Origin: Vulcanimicrobiota bacterium
Lineage (GTDB): Bacteria; Vulcanimicrobiota; Xenobia; Xenobiales; JADMJV01
Assembly: GCA_017307785.1 (NCBI GenBank)
Contig: JAFKGI010000065.1
Coordinates: forward strand, 1 to 35,614
DNA: 35,614 nucleotides
Direction of reading: 5' to 3'
The translations under genes were made by a program, and so were the position numbers. Below, piece by piece: positions 25,207 to 33,258 of the stretch. Numbering within the stretch: the first letter of the stretch is position 1; each line of letters opens with the position of its first letter. The notes under the pieces were generated by a model, which was not told the origin of the DNA, did no database searches, and saw only the letters and a program-made list of their open reading frames with translations.

Positions 25207-26085
25207 GGCGCCCCCACCGGTCGCGGCGCGCTCACCCGTCCCGGCGCCGCTACCGGTCCCGGAATTGCGCCCACCCGTCCCGGCGCGCCCACCGGTGTCG
25301 GAATTGCGCCCACCGGTCTCGGCGCACCCACCGGTCCCGGCGCCACTACCGGTCTCGGCGCGCCCACCCGTCCCGGCGCCGCTACCGGTCTCGGCGCCGC
25401 TACCGGTCTCGGCGCGCCCACCGGTCCCGGCGCGCCCACCGGTCGCGGCGCACTCACCGGTCGCGGCGCACCCACCCGTCCCGGAATTGCGCCCACCAGT
25501 CCCGGCGCGCCCACCGGTCGCGGCGCGCCTACCCGTCCCGGCGCGCCCACCGGTCTCGGCGCACCCACCGGTCTCGGCGCCGCTACCGGTGCCGGAAATG
25601 CACCCACCCGTCCCGGCGCCGCTACCGGTCTCGGCGCGCCTACCAGTCCCGGCGCCGCTACCGGTCCCGGAATTGCGCCCACCAGTCCCGGCGCGCCCAC
25701 CGGTCCCGGCGCCGCTACCGGTCCCGGAATTGCACCCACCGGTCCCGGCGCACCCACCGGTCCCGGCGCCGCTACCCGTCCCGGCGCGCCCACCGGTCTC
25801 GGCGCCGCCACCGGTCACGGAAATGCACCCACCGGTCACGGCGCACCCACCGGTCCCGGCGCCGCCACCGGTCCCGGAATTGCGCCCACCGGTCTCGGCG
25901 CCACTACCGGTCCCGGAATTGCACCCACCGGTCCCGGCGCGCCTACCAGTCCCGGCGCCGCTACCGGTCCCGGAATTGCGCCCACCGGTCTCGGCGCCAC
26001 TACCGGTCCCGGAATTGCACCCACCGGTCCCGGCGCCGCTACCGGTCCCGGCGCGCCCACCCGTCTCGGCGCGCCCACCCGTCCC
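25207..26085. repeat. Tandem array of 47 units of 18/21 bp
   Basis: 879 bp made of 36 units of 18 bp and 11 units of 21 bp. The common unit reads like GGCGCGCCCACCGGTCCC, and the longer form carries GGAATTGCGCC (or GGAAATGCACC) at its start. Most units contain the palindrome ACCGGT, and junctions often make GGCGCC or GGCGCGCC, so a transcript would fold into many small hairpins. Variation is at fixed positions (GGT/CGT/AGT; CCC/CTC/CGC). All unit lengths are multiples of three and the sequence lacks stop triplets in every frame, so the long open frames on both strands here are not evidence of coding. The array fills most of the 1015-base gap between the phosphodiesterase and the DUF4139 gene. 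Confidence 0.95.
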
Positions 26086-26174
26086 GGCAAAAGCTCGATC
26101 CGTCCACGCAGGCAATCCCTCCGTAACAAAACGGAACCAAGAATTTAACAACCTGTCTTTTGCCAAGGCGGAAC

Positions 26175-26194
26175 TTGTTAAGCAGAATTAACAA
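26175..26194. promoter_or_regulatory. Inverted repeat TTGTTAA-N6-TTAACAA abutting the start codon
   Basis: TTGTTAA (26175-26181) and TTAACAA (26188-26194) are perfect inverted copies around GCAGAA, ending immediately before the ATG of the DUF4139 gene. A third copy TTAACAA lies at 26145-26151. This AT-rich stretch stands out after the GC-rich array. As DNA it could be the operator of a dimeric repressor; as RNA it is a weak hairpin next to the start codon. The same heptamer also occurs at 16844-16850 upstream of the divergent NRPS and hydrolase genes. Confidence 0.5.
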
Positions 26195-28402
26195 ATGCAC
26201 GCCGTCCCCTCCCAGGTCGAAACCGTCACGGTCTACCGCCAAGGAGCCCGAGTCACCCGTTTGGCGGAGATTTCCCAACCACCTCAGGGCTGGCCCAGCC
26301 AGTTGCGACTCACCGACCTTCCCCTGACCCTGCTCGACAACACGCTGGAAGCCCGACTGGAATTCCCCCGGGGTGGGGGAGGCCTGGTGGCTCGCCAGCT
26401 ACGGGTCGAGCTGGAGTCCACTCACCCGAGCGAGCCCATCCGACCGCTGAGCAAACCGCACCTGCGCCATCGAATCGAGAAGCTGGCCTACCAACTCGAG
26501 CGCCTCGACGACGACATCTCCCGAATGCGCAAACTGGAACCCGGCACTCTGGTCCTGCGCGCCCATCAGGCCCCGCCGACCTTCCCCCTGCAGGCCCGAC
26601 GGGCAGTGGTGGATCTACGCCGGCGCACGCTGGCCGAGTGGCTGCCTCGCCGCCAGCAACTGCAGCAGCAGTTGGAGGAATTGAACCACCAGCTTCGCCA
26701 GGGTCCGCCCCCCACTCTACAACCGCAAGACCTGCGCAAATCGGTCGTGCTGCAACTGCACCAAAGGCCGGATGCTCAAGCCCCCCACCTGCGTCTGCTG
26801 CTCAGTTATCAGGTGGAAGGCGCCTGCTGGGTGCCCGGTTACTCGATCCGCTTTGACCGGGACTACAGCCTGGCCGAACTGGAGCTGCGCGCCCTGATTT
26901 GCCAGAGCAGCGGAGAAGACTGGGACAACGTCCGGGTCTCGGTCTCCACCGCCGAAACCGACCGCTGGACGGAACTGCCCGTGCTGGCCAGTCGCCGTCT
27001 GGGCCGCCGCCAGAGTCCGCGAACACCCGGTTGGCGGCCGCTGCCGCCCAACGCCGAGGAGCTGCTGGCCGACTACGACGGCATCCATCCTCGCCCTCGC
27101 GGCGCGTGCGGCCTGGATTACGGAGAGCCGCCGCCCTATTTGAGCGACGCCCAGATTGCGGCCGTGGCCCTGATGTCGTTGCCCACCCAACTGTGTGCCG
27201 ATCTTTTTCAGGAAATGGGACCTGAGTGGGTCCGCAGCGTGACCCTGGAAATCTCCACCCTGCCGGCCGTTGCGGGGGCGGAACGGGAAGCCGCCCGTCG
27301 CTGTGTCTCGGGAACGGAGGATCTGGAGCAACTCGCTCAGGAAAGGCCCGAACTGGTGCTGGCTCGCCTGGAGACGCTCCTGACCAGCTATCGACCCGCC
27401 TCGCAAATGCGACCCTCCCAACGATTCCTGGCGGCCGTTGCCTCCAGTCGAAGCCACGACCTGGCCGACCTGCTTTGTGACCGCTCCGGCGGCGCCGTGG
27501 CCAGTCCCGACCCAACCCCCGCACCCCCTCGTCCCGGCCGACTTCAGACCGGCGAGCTGTCTCCCGAGCAAATGGCCTTCGACCTGCTCTACCTACCAGG
27601 GGCCGAGGAAGGGGATCGGGGTCGACTGCGTTCTCAGACACCAGTGGAGGCCAGTTTGCGGCGTTGGCCCGACCGGCAAAGTGCGCACCTGGCCCGCCAG
27701 GCCCTGACCAGCGCGCGCACGGCGGGCCTGCGGGCCCTTCAGCAAAAGCTGCCCATCGGTTATCGAGCGGCCGAGCCGATTCACTCTCAGGACTGGCTCT
27801 ACCAGGGGGAAGCCAGAGTGCACCTGGCCGCTGACGGAGAGTATCATTCGGTTCCCCTGCTCCGTCGTGGCCTGCCGGCGGCCTTGCACTGGATGGTAGT
27901 CCCCAAAGTCAGCTGCGATGTCTTTCGGCGCGTCGAGCTCGACTGCCCGGAAGACCTGTCCCTGCCCGCCGGCCCGGCTGACTTGTTTGTCGGCTCCGAT
28001 TATCTGACTTGTGTCGAGCTGGGTCCGGTGGCCGCCGGTGAGTCTTTCCTGCTCGACATGGGAGTGGAGTCGGCCATCCGGGTGGTGCGCCGGCCGACCT
28101 TCCAGGAGCAATCCGCCGGGCTCTGGGGCGGCAGTCTCCAACTGCTTCACCAGGTTCATATCGAAGCCCACAACTATCTTGGCCGTCCCGTCCACCTGCA
28201 GGTGCGCGAGCCGCTTCCTCAGGTTCAGGACGGCAGCGAGTGCAAGGTTCGCCTCCACTCCGCCTGGCAGCCGCTGGAGCAAGGCGGTCACTATCACTGG
28301 CTGGCCCTGGCGGCAGGCCAGCGCCGTTCCTGTCAGTTCCAATACACCGTCGAGATGTCCCAGCGCCTGGAGCTGGTGGGTGGAAATCGAAGGGAGAATT
28401 AG
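26195..28402 (+). CDS. DUF4139/MuiA-like protein with FliG-N-like insertion
   Basis: 735 residues, no signal peptide. Residues 1-60 (VETVTVYRQGARVTR, LRLTDLPLTLLDNTL) match the N-terminal domain of mucoidy-inhibitor MuiA-like proteins (DUF4140), 90-170 is a helical, probably coiled-coil hairpin, and 200-255 contains the hallmark LICQSSGEDWDNVRVSVSTAE. The DUF4139 beta part resumes at about 525-735 (YRAAEPIHS to QYTVEMSQRLELV). Between them, about 316-372 reads LSDAQIAAVALMSLP, CADLFQEMGPEWVRSVTLEI and STLPAVAGAERE, closely resembling the FliG N-terminal domain. The role of MuiA-like proteins is poorly known; the original link is to alginate overproduction in Azotobacter-type bacteria. The next gene starts 1 base after the stop, so this is the first gene of an operon of at least two. 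Confidence 0.8.
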   Translation: MHAVPSQVETVTVYRQGARVTRLAEISQPPQGWPSQLRLTDLPLTLLDNTLEARLEFPRGGGGLVARQLRVELESTHPSEPIRPLSKPHLRHRIEKLAYQLERLDDDISRMRKLEPGTLVLRAHQAPPTFPLQARRAVVDLRRRTLAEWLPRRQQLQQQLEELNHQLRQGPPPTLQPQDLRKSVVLQLHQRPDAQAPHLRLLLSYQVEGACWVPGYSIRFDRDYSLAELELRALICQSSGEDWDNVRVSVSTAETDRWTELPVLASRRLGRRQSPRTPGWRPLPPNAEELLADYDGIHPRPRGACGLDYGEPPPYLSDAQIAAVALMSLPTQLCADLFQEMGPEWVRSVTLEISTLPAVAGAEREAARRCVSGTEDLEQLAQERPELVLARLETLLTSYRPASQMRPSQRFLAAVASSRSHDLADLLCDRSGGAVASPDPTPAPPRPGRLQTGELSPEQMAFDLLYLPGAEEGDRGRLRSQTPVEASLRRWPDRQSAHLARQALTSARTAGLRALQQKLPIGYRAAEPIHSQDWLYQGEARVHLAADGEYHSVPLLRRGLPAALHWMVVPKVSCDVFRRVELDCPEDLSLPAGPADLFVGSDYLTCVELGPVAAGESFLLDMGVESAIRVVRRPTFQEQSAGLWGGSLQLLHQVHIEAHNYLGRPVHLQVREPLPQVQDGSECKVRLHSAWQPLEQGGHYHWLALAAGQRRSCQFQYTVEMSQRLELVGGNRREN

Positions 28403-28403
28403 C

Positions 28404-29849
28404 ATGCAGGATTTGCAAGCCCCGATCGTTCGGGTGGTGGTGGCCGAGGACCGCGCTTTTGTGCGGCGCCAGGCCCGTCTTCAGCTGGAGGCCGGCCCTC
28501 AGCGCTGGCATCTCGCTCAGGTCAGTCCGGTGCTGGTGGACAAATCGCTGGCCGTCTCGCTGACCGGGGCTGAGCTCATCTGCTCCCAGGTGCGGCGCCG
28601 CCGAGCCGAGAGGCTGCTTCCTCAGTTTGCCGCCCCTGCTCCCCCGGAGGCTGCGGAGGAAAGCGCCGAGCTGGACTTGATCCGCGAGGAAATGCGGGCC
28701 GCCGACGCTCTCTATGTCGAGCTGCTGGTGGTGATCGCCGAACAGTCCGCCTGGGGGCACGCCGACCTGCCCCAGTGGGAAGCGCAACTTCGGGAAATTC
28801 TGGATTGGAAAGACCAGTTAGAGGGGCGCGCCCTCGAGCTTTCGGCCCCACCTGGGGAGGCGCGGCCCCACCAGTTCGAGGAAATTGAACCCTCCGTGCT
28901 GGGCGCCGAGCTGTGGCTTGACCTGGATTGCCAGCAGGCCGGCGAGGTCGAGCTTTGTCTGGAATACTGTGTGCCCCTGGCCGCCTGGCGGCCCTATCAT
29001 CAGGCTGAGTTTTGCCAGGACCAGGTCCAGTTTCGAGCCGAAGGCTGCATCTGGCAAAATACCGGGGAAGACTGGACCGAGGTCGAGTTGGTGCTTTCCA
29101 CCGAGCGCCAGAGCCTGGGAGCCCTGCCGCCGCCTGTGCCGCTCGAGTACCTGAGCACCCGCAAGCGCCGCGGCGAGATTGTGCTCCAGCAGCGGGATGT
29201 CCAGGTTCAAGAACTCTCGCCCCGGTTGGCCAATCACGTGCCGGGCATCGACGACGGCGGCCAGGTCTTCACCACCCCGGTGGCGGGCCGCTGCACGGTG
29301 CCCTGCGATGGGTTGGCGGTGCGCGTTCCGCTCTTCGACTTTCAGGTGGCGAGCCGCATGGAACATCTGCTGGCCGCGGAGATCTGCCCCCAGGTCGTCC
29401 AGCTGACCCGACTGACCAACGAGGCGGCCTGGCCTCTGCTGGCCGGTCCCGTCGACCTGGTACGCGAGGGAGGCTGGGTCGGCCGCAGTCGTCTGGGTCT
29501 GGTGGCTCCCGGAGAAAGCTTTTCCCTGGGTTGGGGACCGCAGCCGGATTTGCGCGTGCTGCGCGCCGAGGGGGAGGGACCTTGGGAGAAAGACGACCTT
29601 TTGGGCGGCTGGAAGCGCCAGCGAACCTGTACTACCTTGACCCTCTCCAACCTTTCGTCGCGAACTCACGCCGTGGAGGTGGTGGAACGCCTTCCCGTCT
29701 CCGAGATCAAGCAAGTAGAGATCGTGGCCGAATCGGAACCAGACGAGAACGGCTTCCTGCGTTGGAATGTGGAGCTCGGACCGCGTTCCAAGACCGTGAT
29801 TCAAGCCGCTTATTGGACTCGCAGGCGCAAAGAAGTGGTCACGGCCTGA
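28404..29849 (+). CDS. Second DUF4139/MuiA-like protein
   Basis: 481 residues from the ATG at 28404, which has AGGGAGA about 7 bases upstream. The open frame extends back to 28011 but that part is a shadow of the preceding gene. It has the family plan in short form: an N-terminal beta domain (IVRVVVAEDRAFVRRQARLQL), a helical segment about 85-145, then CIWQNTGEDWTEVELVLSTERQ (about 215-236, the same TGEDW hallmark as its neighbour's SGEDW) and a C-terminal beta domain ending QAAYWTRRRKEV. It lacks the FliG-like insertion. Presumably the two proteins form a pair, arising from an old duplication. There is no signal peptide or membrane helix, so both should be cytosolic. Confidence 0.83.
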   Translation: MQDLQAPIVRVVVAEDRAFVRRQARLQLEAGPQRWHLAQVSPVLVDKSLAVSLTGAELICSQVRRRRAERLLPQFAAPAPPEAAEESAELDLIREEMRAADALYVELLVVIAEQSAWGHADLPQWEAQLREILDWKDQLEGRALELSAPPGEARPHQFEEIEPSVLGAELWLDLDCQQAGEVELCLEYCVPLAAWRPYHQAEFCQDQVQFRAEGCIWQNTGEDWTEVELVLSTERQSLGALPPPVPLEYLSTRKRRGEIVLQQRDVQVQELSPRLANHVPGIDDGGQVFTTPVAGRCTVPCDGLAVRVPLFDFQVASRMEHLLAAEICPQVVQLTRLTNEAAWPLLAGPVDLVREGGWVGRSRLGLVAPGESFSLGWGPQPDLRVLRAEGEGPWEKDDLLGGWKRQRTCTTLTLSNLSSRTHAVEVVERLPVSEIKQVEIVAESEPDENGFLRWNVELGPRSKTVIQAAYWTRRRKEVVTA

Positions 29850-29930
29850 TCAACTCCAAAGGAGGTCGAGCGAGGACGGCTAACAGTCACCCAATGCGGG
29901 CGGAGTTTCCATTCTGGGAGAAAAACGAGT

Positions 29931-32900
29931 TTGAGTCAGCCGGATAGGCGTAGCCTGTTGATCGGCGCCTGCCGTAAAAGACAGGATCAGATACGCCATA
30001 AGCTCGCCCAGGTACGCCAGCGTCTGCAGATTACCGACGGACTGGACAACGAACGCTGGGCCCAGGTGGAACGCGATCTACTGGCCCGTTACGACCAGGA
30101 AGAAGAACGCGTCCAGCGCCTGCTCAACGAGAGTCAGGAAAGCCTGCTGGCCGTACCCAGTCGTGAGACCACCCCCTCCGTCGAACCCAGCAGCGAGCGT
30201 CCCGAGCCCGGTCGCGCCCAAATTCTGGCCCTCCAGCAAAACTACAAACGCGCCCAATTGCTGGTCGCCCAGAAGAACGAGCAGATCACTCGCCTGCAAA
30301 AAGAGCTGGAAGGCAAGCCCGGTCCGGCCGGTCTGGAATCCGAGCTGCTGGTCAAAGAGCAGGCCATCTCCAAACTGCGCCAACAAAATCAGGCGCTCTC
30401 CGCACAGGTGGCCAAACTCAAGTCCGAGTCTCCGGATGAAGAAGAGCTGGATGAGCTGCACCGTCAGAATCAGGCTCTTTCCAATGCTCTGGCCGAACGC
30501 GATCAAGCGGCGGCTGCCGCCCAGACCAAAGGTGAAGCGGAAATCCAGGAGCTGCACCGCCAGAACGCCATTCTCTCCAATGAACTGGCCGAACGCGACC
30601 AGAGCGAGTCCGAGCTGCGCGCCGAAATCCAGCGCCTGCAAGAAGCGCCGCCCGCCAATGAGCAGGAGCTGGAAGATCTCCAGCGCCAGAACGAGTATCT
30701 CAATCAAGAGCTGAGCCTGCGCGATCAGAGCGAGGCTCACTTGCGCGCCGAAGTCGGCCGCCTCCAGTCCGAATACGAAAATCGCCTGGTCGAACTCGGC
30801 CACCAGACCGAGTCCCTGCGCGCTGACCTCGACCTCAAGAACGAAGTGGTCGGCCGCATCCAGTTCGACCTGGAACTCAAGACCGGCGACTTCGACCGCC
30901 TCAGCCGCGAGCACGCCCAGCTGCTGGAAACCAGCCGCCAGCCCGACAACGACGCCGCCCACCAGCAAGAACTCCTCGAGCAACTGAACGAGCAAGCCGA
31001 AAAGCACGAACAAGAACTCGCCTACCAACTGGCCCATCAAGCCGAGCAGTCCGCCGAACAACTGGCCGAACTCCAGCGCCAGCTCGAAGAAGCCCAACAA
31101 GCGCCCGCCGCCTCCCAGGCCGAGGAAGAACTCCGCGCCCAGGTCGCCGACCTCCAGCAGCGCCTCGAGCAAGCCCCAGCCGCTTCGCCCGTCGAAGACG
31201 AACTGCGCGCCCAGGTAGCCGACCTCCAACAGAAACTCGACCAGAACGCCAGCTCGGCCTCCGTCGAATATGAGCTGCGCACTCAGGTCGCGGACCTGCA
31301 GCAGCAACTCGAGCAAGCTTCCGCCGTCTCTCCGGCCGAGGAAGAACTCCGCGCCCAGGTCGCCGACCTCCAGCAGCGCCTCGAGCAAGCCTCAGCCGCC
31401 TCGCCTGCCGAAGACGAGCTACGCTCACAAGTCGCGGACCTTCAGCAGCGCCTAGAGCAAACCCCGGCCGCCTCGCCTGCCGAAGACGAACTGCGCGCCC
31501 AGGTCGTCGACCTCCAACAGAAACTCGATCAGAACGCCGGCTCGGCCTCCGTCGAATATGAGCTGCGCACTCAGGTCGCGGACCTCCAACAGCAACTCGA
31601 AGCCGCCCAGCAAGCCCCCGCCGCCTCCCAGGTCGAGGAAGAGCTACGCGCACAAGTCGCGGACCTTCAGCAGCAACTCGAGCAAGCTTCCGCCGTCTCT
31701 CCGGCCGAAGACGAACTGCGCGCCCAGGTCGCCGACCTCCAGCAGCGCCTCGAGCAAGCCCCAGCCGCTTCTCCGGCCGAAGACGAGCTCCGCACTCAGG
31801 TCGCGGACCTTCAGCAGCAACTCGAGCAAGCTTCCGCCGTCTCTCCGGCCGAGGAAGAACTCCGCGCCCAGGTCGCCAACCTCCAGCAGCGCCTCGAGCA
31901 ACCCCCGGCCGCCTCGCCTGCCGAAGACGAACTGCGCGCCCAGGTCGCCGACCTCCAACAAAAACTCGACCAGAACGCCGTCTCTCCGGCCGAGGAAGAA
32001 CTCCGCGCCCAGGTCGCGGACCTCCAGCAGCGCCTCGAGCAGGCCTCTGCCGTTTCTCCGGCCGAGGAAGAACTTCGAGCCCAGGTCGCCGAGCTCCAGC
32101 AGCGCCTCGACCAGAACGCCGGCTCTGCCTCGACCGAATACGAGCTGCGCACCCAGGTAGCGGATCTCCAGCAGCAACTCAAGGCCGCCCAGCAGGCCCC
32201 GGCCGTCTCCCCGGCCGAGGAAGAGCTCCGAGCCCAGGTGACCGAGCTCCAGCAGCGCCTCGAGCAAGCCCCAGCTGCTTCGCCCGTCGAAGACGATCTC
32301 CGCGCCCAAGTCGCCGACCTCCAACAGCAACTCGAGGCCGCCCAGCAGGCCCCCGCCGCCTCTCAGGCCGAGGAAGAACTCCGCGCCCAGGTCGCCGATC
32401 TCCAGCAACGCCTGGAACAGCCTGTGGAAGACCCGGAGAAGGCCGAGCTGCAGGCCGAAGTCGAGCGGCTCCGCCAGCAGGTGCGCCAGAGTCAGGCCCT
32501 GGTGCCCCCCGAGGACACCGAAAAGCTCCGCTTGCAAGAGCAGCTGGGCCAATCTCAACAAGAAGCCAAAGCCCTCGGTGAAAAGCTGACCCTCCAGGCC
32601 GACAAGTTCCAGCTCGAACTTGAGCTGCTGCGTTCCGCCCAGAAACTGGTGGCCAGCGAACTGGCCAAACTTCACGAAGCCCCATTGGGAGCCACTCCGC
32701 CGGTCAACAAGTCCGGCTATCTGGGCGGCGATCCTCTCCCGGAAGAAACCGGACGCCTGGGGGCCGCCCCCGCGGCTCGGCAGGGAGGCTTCCTGGGAAC
32801 TCCGACTCCGGCCAAGGGTGCCTATCTGGGCGACCCCTCCGCCGAGGAAACTGGCCTGCTGGGTGGTCCCCCTTCGCGACCCATGCCCGCGCGGCCGCCC

Positions 32901-33194
32901 GCCCCGGTCTCCTCGGGCTCGTCCAAACCGGCCCCGGCCGGCTGGCTGGGCTCTCCCGACGAAGAACCCTGGGACGGTTACGTCCGCCCCAACTACAGCA
33001 AGGCCGGGCTTCCCCCCGGGGCCGCCGGCGCCGCCAAGCTCGCCGCTCGCTCGGCCAACCTTGGCATCACCGAATCGGCCCCCCTGGACCTGGATGCGAC
33101 CGTAGAGGGAAGCTCGGATTGGCTGGATGACCCGGCCACATCGGAGTCCGAAGAGCTACCCGATTGGCTGACCACTGAAAAACCGACCGAATAG
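29931..33194 (+). CDS. Large coiled-coil protein with 24-residue repeats
   Basis: 1087 residues, no recognised family. An N-terminal helical region (1-75) precedes a linker and a long coiled coil (about 95-920) rich in Glu, Gln, Leu and Ala. The part at 31101-32420 consists of 18 tandem repeats, described separately. The tail after about 920 is Pro/Gly-rich and disordered, with repeated short motifs: SGYLGGDP, TGRLGAAP, GGFLGTPTP, GAYLGDPS, TGLLGGPP, AGWLGSPDEE, then SDWLDDP and PDWLTTE. Such repeats suggest a multivalent docking tail. It is acidic, without signal peptide or membrane helix. I would guess a cytoplasmic scaffold or filament. The start is TTG at 29931 with GGGAG 10 bases upstream. 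It follows the DUF4139 pair by 81 bases, so a joint role is plausible. Confidence 0.87.
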   Translation: MSQPDRRSLLIGACRKRQDQIRHKLAQVRQRLQITDGLDNERWAQVERDLLARYDQEEERVQRLLNESQESLLAVPSRETTPSVEPSSERPEPGRAQILALQQNYKRAQLLVAQKNEQITRLQKELEGKPGPAGLESELLVKEQAISKLRQQNQALSAQVAKLKSESPDEEELDELHRQNQALSNALAERDQAAAAAQTKGEAEIQELHRQNAILSNELAERDQSESELRAEIQRLQEAPPANEQELEDLQRQNEYLNQELSLRDQSEAHLRAEVGRLQSEYENRLVELGHQTESLRADLDLKNEVVGRIQFDLELKTGDFDRLSREHAQLLETSRQPDNDAAHQQELLEQLNEQAEKHEQELAYQLAHQAEQSAEQLAELQRQLEEAQQAPAASQAEEELRAQVADLQQRLEQAPAASPVEDELRAQVADLQQKLDQNASSASVEYELRTQVADLQQQLEQASAVSPAEEELRAQVADLQQRLEQASAASPAEDELRSQVADLQQRLEQTPAASPAEDELRAQVVDLQQKLDQNAGSASVEYELRTQVADLQQQLEAAQQAPAASQVEEELRAQVADLQQQLEQASAVSPAEDELRAQVADLQQRLEQAPAASPAEDELRTQVADLQQQLEQASAVSPAEEELRAQVANLQQRLEQPPAASPAEDELRAQVADLQQKLDQNAVSPAEEELRAQVADLQQRLEQASAVSPAEEELRAQVAELQQRLDQNAGSASTEYELRTQVADLQQQLKAAQQAPAVSPAEEELRAQVTELQQRLEQAPAASPVEDDLRAQVADLQQQLEAAQQAPAASQAEEELRAQVADLQQRLEQPVEDPEKAELQAEVERLRQQVRQSQALVPPEDTEKLRLQEQLGQSQQEAKALGEKLTLQADKFQLELELLRSAQKLVASELAKLHEAPLGATPPVNKSGYLGGDPLPEETGRLGAAPAARQGGFLGTPTPAKGAYLGDPSAEETGLLGGPPSRPMPARPPAPVSSGSSKPAPAGWLGSPDEEPWDGYVRPNYSKAGLPPGAAGAAKLAARSANLGITESAPLDLDATVEGSSDWLDDPATSESEELPDWLTTEKPTE
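31101..32420 (+). repeat. 18 tandem 72-bp coding repeats
   Basis: In-frame repeat within the coiled-coil gene: 18 units that encode mostly 24 residues (14 units), with three of 27 that carry an extra AAQ-type insert and one of 23. The consensus has a variable head like APAASPAE followed by the conserved (E/D)ELRAQVADLQQ(R/K/Q)L(E/D)Q. Head variants NASSASVEY, NAGSASVEY and NAGSASTEY recur at intervals, so larger blocks of several units seem to have been copied. Such arrays can expand or contract by slippage or recombination and would change coiled-coil length in 24-residue steps. Assemblers may collapse it. Confidence 0.95.
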
Positions 33195-33258
33195 ATGACG
33201 GTTTAGATCCCGGTCTCAAAGGGCAAGCACCAAGCAATCTTCTTGGACGGAAACCTGC

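Noticed and set aside
25180..26148. Read-through of the phosphodiesterase TAG into an in-frame PTGPGA-type repeat tail of about 320 residues
   Set aside because: The frame is indeed open to a TAA at 26146, but the enzyme ends at its natural family C terminus (GIIADNPAF), and openness is uninformative here. No recoding signal is visible.
24761..26191. A 476-codon plus-strand frame and a 562-codon minus-strand frame through the 18/21-bp array, encoding Pro- or Gly-rich repeats
   Set aside because: The unit has no stop triplet in any of six frames and its length is a multiple of three, so long open frames are automatic. Both frames start inside the phosphodiesterase gene or beyond the array with no ribosome binding site.
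29894..29947. A 17-codon open frame (MRAEFPFWEKNEFESAG) overlapping the start of the coiled-coil gene
   Set aside because: The nearest good Shine-Dalgarno (AAAGGAGG at about 29859) is too far upstream and the GGGAG inside it better serves the TTG at 29931. It could be a coupling leader peptide, but the evidence is too thin.
30078..32675. Long minus-strand open frames (436 and 343 codons) opposite the coiled-coil gene
   Set aside because: They mirror the repetitive, codon-biased plus-strand gene, consist of Leu/Gly-rich repeats and have no family or start signal.
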